Below, piece after piece: positions 6,730 to 10,927 of a stretch of 10,927 bases of DNA (positions within the stretch are counted from its first letter, which is position 1; every line of letters starts with the position of its first letter). The position numbers and the translations under genes were made by a program. Under the pieces are notes generated by a model that saw only the letters and a program-made list of their open reading frames with translations, was not told where the DNA came from and searched no databases. Source of the stretch: Pseudomonas sp. (GTDB lineage Bacteria; Pseudomonadota; Gammaproteobacteria; Pseudomonadales; Pseudomonadaceae); NCBI GenBank assembly GCA_030654635.1, contig JAURXE010000184.1:1-10927 (forward strand), in the 5' to 3' direction.

Positions 6730-8997
6730 ATGAGCTTCGGCGCCGATGAAGAGATTCTCCAGGATTTTCTGGTAGAAGCCGGCGAGATTCTTGAACTGTT
6801 GTCCGAACAGTTGGTTGAGCTTGAAAATCGCCCGGACGATATGAATTTGCTCAATGCCATTTTCCGTGGTTTCCACACGGTTAAAGGCGGAGCCGGTTTC
6901 CTCCAGCTGGATGCGTTGGTGGAGTGCTGCCATATCGCAGAAAATGTGTTCGATATTCTGCGTAAGGGGGCGCGTCGGGTTGATTCCGAACTCATGGACG
7001 TAGTGCTGGAAACCCTGGACGCCGTTAACTCAATGTTTGCCGAGGTTCGCGAACGTACTGAAGTTACTCATGCTACCCCTGAGCTGCTGGCCGCCTTAGC
7101 GCGTTTGGCAGAACCAGGTGGTGCTCCGGCGCCGGCAGCACCTGTACCTGTACCTGTTGCACCGGTCACGGTTGAAGCGGCTGCACCAGCGGCCCCTGAC
7201 GAGAGTGCGGATATCACCGATAACGAGTTCGAGCAGTTGTTGGATGCGTTAGCGCAACCGCCAGTGGCTGACGTCGAGCGGACTGCTCCCGTTGCTTCGG
7301 CGTCCGATGCCATTACTGACGATGAGTTTGAGTCCTTGCTTGATCAGCTGCATGGCAAGGGTCAGTTTGCTGCACCTGAGTCAGCAGCAGAGCCAGTAGT
7401 GTCAGCCACGTCGATAGTGGAAGTCAGTGCTGCGCCGGCGGGCGAAATTACCGATGACGAGTTCGAAGCATTGCTTGATCAGTTGCATGGCAAGGGCAAG
7501 TTTGAGGCCCCGACAGATACGTCAGTTGTTCCTGCTCTCGCAATACCCAGCACAGCAGCACCGGCCAACGGCGAAAACATTACTGACGACGAATTCGAGG
7601 CTTTACTTGACCAGCTGCACGGCAAGGGCAAGTTCGTTGAACCCGTAGCTGCAGCGCCAGTAGTCGCTGCCAAACCAGCTGCCGCAGTGGTGGCCAAGCC
7701 GGTTGCGGCCAGTCAACCGGTTGAGAAGGCCGCTGAGCCTGATTTTGATTCTGAACCAGCGCCAGTTAGGTCCGCGCCGGCAAAAGCTGTGGCTGCGCCA
7801 GTGACGGGCGATAAAGCCGCCGCCAGCGAAGCAGAAACCACCGTGCGGGTCGACACTGCACGGCTGGATGAAATCATGAACATGGTCGGTGAGTTGGTGT
7901 TGGTGCGTAATCGTCTGGTGCGACTGGGCTCCAACAGCAATGACGAAGCCATGGCCAAGGCGGTCTCCAATCTCGATGTGGTAACAGCGGACCTGCAAAC
8001 GGCGGTGATGAAAACCCGCATGCAGCCGATCAAAAAGGTCTTTGGGCGTTTCCCGCGTCTGGTACGAGATCTTGCGCGCAACCTGAAAAAAGAAATCAAC
8101 TTGGAGTTGGTCGGTGAAGAGACCGACCTCGATAAAAACTTGGTGGAGGCCCTCGCGGATCCCTTGGTCCACTTGGTGCGCAACTCAGTTGACCATGGCA
8201 TTGAATCGCCTGATCAGCGCGAGGCCAGTGGCAAGAGCCGCGGCGGTAAAATTATTTTGGCAGCCCAGCAGGAGGGTGACCACATCCTCCTGTCGATTTC
8301 CGATGACGGTAACGGCATGGACCCGGATGTGCTGCGGGCCAAGGCGGTCGAGAAGGGTGTGCTGGATAAAGATGCCGCCGATCGCTTGAGTGATACCGAG
8401 TGCTTCAACCTGATTTTTGCCCCAGGTTTTTCAACCAAGGCTGAGATCACCGACGTTTCGGGTCGCGGTGTCGGCATGGATGTGGTGAAAACCAAAATTT
8501 CGCAACTCAACGGCATCATTAATATTTACTCGACCAAGGGCCAAGGCACCAAAATTGTTATCAAGGTGCCGTTAACCTTGGCAATTATGCCGACGCTGAT
8601 GGTGATGCTCGGCAATCAAGCTTTTGCCTTCCCGTTGGTCAATGTTAATGAAATATTCCACCTTGATCTGTCGCGCACCAATGTGGTCGATGGCCAAGAA
8701 GTGGTAATTGTTCGTGACAAGGCCTTGCCGCTGTTTTACCTCAAGCGTTGGTTGGTAGGCGGCGCTGCTTGTGAAGAGCAAGGTGAGGGGCATGTGGTTA
8801 TTTTGTCGGTTGGCACGCAACGGATTGGCTTTGTCGTTGATCAGTTGGTCGGTCAGGAGGAAGTGGTGATCAAGCCCTTGGGCAAGATGCTGCAAGGTAC
8901 CCCTGGCATGTCTGGCGCCACCATCACTGGTGATGGTCGGATTGCGCTAATCCTTGATGTGCCGAGCATGCTCAAACGTTACGCCCGTCGCGGTTGA
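6730..8997 (+). CDS. cheA: CheA, chemotaxis histidine kinase
   Basis: CheA is the receptor-coupled kinase of the chemotaxis array. It autophosphorylates and passes phosphate to CheY and CheB. Domains in order over 755 residues are as follows. P1 (about 1-130) carries the phospho-acceptor H49 in FHTVKGGAGFL. A long Ala/Pro/Val-rich linker (about 130-368) holds four ITDDEFE-type repeats in place of a recognisable P2 domain. P3 dimerisation (from about 370) begins VRVDTARLDEIMNMVGELV. P4 is the ATPase, with N-box VRNSVDHG (N485), G1 DDGNGMD (525-531), FAPGFST (563-569) and G2 GRGVGMDVVK (578-587). P5 is CheW-like, from about 610 to the end. All catalytic motifs are intact. The start ATG 6730 has AGGGAG at 6717-6722 with a 7-base spacer. 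The length is close to the P. aeruginosa homologue. Confidence 0.97.
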   Translation: MSFGADEEILQDFLVEAGEILELLSEQLVELENRPDDMNLLNAIFRGFHTVKGGAGFLQLDALVECCHIAENVFDILRKGARRVDSELMDVVLETLDAVNSMFAEVRERTEVTHATPELLAALARLAEPGGAPAPAAPVPVPVAPVTVEAAAPAAPDESADITDNEFEQLLDALAQPPVADVERTAPVASASDAITDDEFESLLDQLHGKGQFAAPESAAEPVVSATSIVEVSAAPAGEITDDEFEALLDQLHGKGKFEAPTDTSVVPALAIPSTAAPANGENITDDEFEALLDQLHGKGKFVEPVAAAPVVAAKPAAAVVAKPVAASQPVEKAAEPDFDSEPAPVRSAPAKAVAAPVTGDKAAASEAETTVRVDTARLDEIMNMVGELVLVRNRLVRLGSNSNDEAMAKAVSNLDVVTADLQTAVMKTRMQPIKKVFGRFPRLVRDLARNLKKEINLELVGEETDLDKNLVEALADPLVHLVRNSVDHGIESPDQREASGKSRGGKIILAAQQEGDHILLSISDDGNGMDPDVLRAKAVEKGVLDKDAADRLSDTECFNLIFAPGFSTKAEITDVSGRGVGMDVVKTKISQLNGIINIYSTKGQGTKIVIKVPLTLAIMPTLMVMLGNQAFAFPLVNVNEIFHLDLSRTNVVDGQEVVIVRDKALPLFYLKRWLVGGAACEEQGEGHVVILSVGTQRIGFVVDQLVGQEEVVIKPLGKMLQGTPGMSGATITGDGRIALILDVPSMLKRYARRG
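7213..7635 (+). repeat. Four ITDDEFExLLDQL repeats in the CheA linker
   Basis: Unit 1 is at 7213-7257 (residues 162-176, ITDNEFEQLLDALAQ). Unit 2 is at 7312-7368 (195-213), unit 3 at 7447-7503 (240-258) and unit 4 at 7579-7635 (284-302). Units 3 and 4 both read ITDDEFEALLDQLHGKGKF yet differ by silent changes in 10 of 19 codons. Unit 2 differs from them by only two residues (S for A, Q for K). Spacing between unit starts is 33, 45 and 44 residues, with Ala/Pro/Val/Ser-rich sequence between. This pattern points to selection on the peptide, not recent DNA duplication. Confidence 0.9.
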
Positions 8998-9012
8998 TGG
9001 TCGCTGGCGCGG

Positions 9013-9038
9013 CGCGAATCGACCTGCGTCGGTTCGCG
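9013..9038 (+). other. Strong hairpin between cheA and cheB (possible attenuator or weak terminator)
   Basis: CGCGAATCGAC (9013-9023) pairs with GTCGGTTCGCG (9028-9038) over 11 bp with one T-G wobble and a CTGC loop. It sits 15 bases after the cheA stop and is followed by only TTTA (9039-9042), so full termination is doubtful. Partial termination, RNA processing or protection of the cheA message are possible. It lies in the 108-base cheA-cheB spacer, where I see no convincing promoter. Confidence 0.55.
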
Positions 9039-9105
9039 TTTAGGTTAAGTCGTGGCCCAGCATGTTTAGATACTGCAGGCAGTGAGCAGGTTCTTAGGAG
9101 TGTGT

Positions 9106-10215
9106 ATGGCGGTTAAGGTCTTGGTGGTGGATGACTCGGGTTTCTTTCGCCGCCGCGTCTCGGAGATTCTTTCTGCTGACCCTAATATTCAAGTCATTGG
9201 TACGGCCACTAATGGTCGTGAGGCGATCGATCAGGCCATAGCGCTCAAGCCTGACGTGATCACTATGGATTACGAAATGCCGATGATGGATGGCATCACG
9301 GCCGTGCGTAACATCATGCAGCGCTGCCCAACGCCGGTATTGATGTTTTCCTCGCTGACCCATGAGGGCGCCCGCGTTACCTTGGATGCCCTGGACGCCG
9401 GGGCGGTGGATTTTCTGCCGAAAAATTTCGAAGATATTTCGCGTAACCCTGAAAAAGTTAAGCAGATGCTCTGCGAGAAAGTGCACAGCATTGCCCGCAG
9501 TAACCGTCGCTATGGCAGCTCTGCGCCCACTCCTGCAGTTACCCCGACGCCGTCTAGCAGTACCTACGTCAGCAGCAGTGCGAGTGCCTCGGTGCGCCCG
9601 GTATCGGCCGCGTCTACGAGCAGTTCTCACGCCTCGGCCGCGCCCAAACGCAAAGCTTATAAATTGGTCGCTATCGGCACTTCAACGGGTGGGCCAGTGG
9701 CGCTGCAGCGGGTCTTGACCCAGTTGCCAGCAAACTTTCCGGCGCCCATTGTGCTGATTCAGCATATGCCAGCAGCTTTCACTAAGGCCTTTGCCGAACG
9801 TTTGGACAAGCTATGCAGAATTTCTGTCAAGGAGGCTGAAGACGGTGATCTGCTGCGGCCGGGCTTGGCCTTGCTGGCCCCAGGCGGCAAGCAAATGATG
9901 GTCGATCAACGCGGCGCAGTAAAAATTTTACCGGGCGATGAACGCCTCAATTACAAGCCCTGTGTGGATATCACCTTTGGTTCGGCGGCTAAGTCATTCA
10001 ATGACAAGGTGCTGGCCGTGGTGCTTACTGGCATGGGCGCCGATGGCCGTGAAGGCGCGCGTTTGCTCAAGCAGTGCGGCAGCCAAATCTGGGCGCAAGA
10101 TGAGGCGAGCTGTGTGATTTATGGCATGCCAATGGCGGTGGTCAAAGCTGATCTGGCGGATGCTGTTTACAGTCTCGAGGATATCGGCAGGCATTTGGCT
10201 GAGGCCTGCATCTGA
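9106..10215 (+). CDS. cheB: CheB, receptor methylesterase / glutamine deamidase
   Basis: CheB removes methyl groups from chemoreceptors when phosphorylated by CheA, giving adaptation. Over 369 residues there is an N-terminal receiver domain (D9-D10, phospho-acceptor D55 in ITMDYEMP) and a Ser/Thr/Pro/Ala-rich linker of about residues 133-180. The esterase domain follows with the catalytic triad S193 (GTSTGGP), H220 (IQHMP) and D313 (TGMGADG). All key residues are present. Start ATG 9106 is preceded by TTAGGAG at 9094-9100, 5 bases away, and gives [16 protein letters not shown] at 9082 would put this ribosome site inside the gene and add unrelated residues. The stop TGA (10213-10215) overlaps the motC ATG by one base, implying coupled translation. 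Confidence 0.96.
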   Translation: MAVKVLVVDDSGFFRRRVSEILSADPNIQVIGTATNGREAIDQAIALKPDVITMDYEMPMMDGITAVRNIMQRCPTPVLMFSSLTHEGARVTLDALDAGAVDFLPKNFEDISRNPEKVKQMLCEKVHSIARSNRRYGSSAPTPAVTPTPSSSTYVSSSASASVRPVSAASTSSSHASAAPKRKAYKLVAIGTSTGGPVALQRVLTQLPANFPAPIVLIQHMPAAFTKAFAERLDKLCRISVKEAEDGDLLRPGLALLAPGGKQMMVDQRGAVKILPGDERLNYKPCVDITFGSAAKSFNDKVLAVVLTGMGADGREGARLLKQCGSQIWAQDEASCVIYGMPMAVVKADLADAVYSLEDIGRHLAEACI

Positions 10216-10871
10216 TGGATGTGCTGAGTCTTATTGGGATTATTTTGGCTTTTGTGGCCATTCTTGGCGGCAATTATTTGGAAGGCGGGCATGTCGGCGC
10301 TTTAGTGAATGGCCCGGCAGCGCTGATTGTGATTGGCGGAACCTTAGGTGCGGCTTTTTTGCAGGCGCCCGTGCATGTACTGAAACGTTCTGGGGTGGTC
10401 ATTCGTTGGATCTTCCTGCCGCCAAAAATTGATCTGCCCGGTGGTATTGCCCGTGTCGTCGGCTGGAGCATGACGGCTCGCAAAGAAGGCTTGCTGGGCC
10501 TGGAGTCGGTGGCTGATTTAGAACAGGATGATTACGCCCGCAAAGGGCTTCAGCTATTGGTCGACGGTGCCGAGCCAGAGGCCATTCGCAGTATTTTAGA
10601 GGTTGACCTGTACACTCAGGAGGGGCGCGACATTCAGGCCGCTAAGGTATTTGAGAGTATGGGTGGCTACGCGCCGACTATCGGTATTATCGGTGCGGTA
10701 ATGGGGTTGATTCACGTTATGGGCAATCTGGCAGACCCCAGCAAGCTTGGCAGCGGTATCGCAGTGGCGTTTGTGGCGACTATCTACGGTGTTGCTTTTG
10801 CCAACCTGTTATTGCTGCCGATAGCGAGCAAGATCAAGGCGGTGGCGCTGCGCCAATCACGCTATCGGTAA
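10215..10871 (+). CDS. motC: MotC (MotA-family stator subunit), cut short by an in-frame stop
   Basis: MotC pairs with MotD to form a proton-driven stator; in P. aeruginosa MotCD supports swarming and high-load rotation. The 218 residues before the stop include four membrane helices (about 4-20, 33-50, 154-172 and 180-203), the conserved cytoplasmic charges R89 and E97 (ARKEGLLGLE), and prolines P154 and P202, which match the functional prolines of MotA. The protein ends RQSRYR, followed by TAA at 10869-10871. The same frame continues at once with MLLEGILSIAEGENPRSIE, the conserved tail that normally follows an RE pair. The stop therefore appears to replace a Glu codon (GAA to TAA), removing roughly the last 28 residues. 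Start ATG 10215 overlaps the cheB stop. The truncated product may be unstable or inactive, or the base may be a sequencing error. Confidence 0.85.
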   Translation: MDVLSLIGIILAFVAILGGNYLEGGHVGALVNGPAALIVIGGTLGAAFLQAPVHVLKRSGVVIRWIFLPPKIDLPGGIARVVGWSMTARKEGLLGLESVADLEQDDYARKGLQLLVDGAEPEAIRSILEVDLYTQEGRDIQAAKVFESMGGYAPTIGIIGAVMGLIHVMGNLADPSKLGSGIAVAFVATIYGVAFANLLLLPIASKIKAVALRQSRYR

Positions 10872-10927
10872 ATGCTCTTGGAGGGCATTTTGTCCATTGC
10901 TGAAGGTGAGAACCCTCGTTCGATTGA
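10872..10927 (+). pseudogene. motC: Orphaned 3' part of motC after the premature stop (runs off the window)
   Basis: Directly after the TAA the same frame reads MLLEGILSIAEGENPRSIE up to the window edge. This is the conserved MotA-family tail (EG.L.I..G.NPR) that should be joined to MotC. It begins with ATG, but I see no ribosome site, and the piece would be too short to work alone. The true end of motC and the start of motD lie beyond the window. Confidence 0.75.

Noticed and set aside
9044..9072. Possible sigma-70 promoter before cheB (TTAAGT, 17 bases, TAGATA)
   Set aside because: Both hexamers match consensus at only about half their positions; this is expected by chance in a spacer of this size.

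Overview
The window is a compact, entirely plus-strand block of flagellar and chemotaxis genes in the order flhB (3' end), flhA, flhF, fleN, fliA, cheY, cheZ, cheA, cheB, motC. This order, the fleN/fliA pair leading into cheYZ, and the very close match of the proteins to what I remember of Pseudomonas aeruginosa point to a gammaproteobacterium of the genus Pseudomonas or a close relative (polarly flagellated). I cannot name the species. The moderate GC content suggests a lineage outside the very high-GC aeruginosa type. No mobile element, tRNA, rRNA or CRISPR array is visible, and nothing looks horizontally acquired.

Layout. Bases 1-153 hold the last 50 codons of flhB. A 162-base gap then carries a good candidate sigma-54 promoter, with a FleQ-like box in the transcribed leader, in front of flhA (316-2445, flagellar export gate). 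flhF (2457-3767, SRP-type GTPase for polar flagellar placement) follows after 11 bases. A 100-base spacer precedes fleN (3868-4701, MinD/FlhG-type ATPase that limits flagellar number), whose stop overlaps the start of fliA (4698-5444, sigma-28). After a 79-base spacer with a tandem octamer and a hairpin comes cheY (5524-5910, probably starting at TTG), then cheZ (5930-6718) and cheA (6730-8997). A 108-base spacer with a strong hairpin separates cheA from cheB (9106-10215), and motC overlaps the cheB stop by one base.

How the genes work together. FlhB and FlhA form the core of the export apparatus. FlhF and FleN set position and number of polar flagella, FleN also restraining the activator FleQ, which probably drives flhA. 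FliA transcribes the late genes. CheA, CheY, CheZ and CheB are the signal relay, phosphatase and adaptation enzymes of flagellar chemotaxis, and MotC is a stator subunit.

Two things stand out. First, motC has an in-frame TAA at 10869-10871. The same frame continues immediately with the conserved MotA-family tail sequence, so the gene appears broken by a single nonsense change (or a sequencing error). Second, in place of a recognisable P2 domain the CheA linker carries four copies of an ITDDEFExLLDQL motif. Two of these are identical over 19 residues although 10 of their 19 codons differ silently. The motif resembles the CheY-binding peptides of FliM and of the CheZ C-terminus. Otherwise this is a conserved core region, and I see no wholly new system in it.
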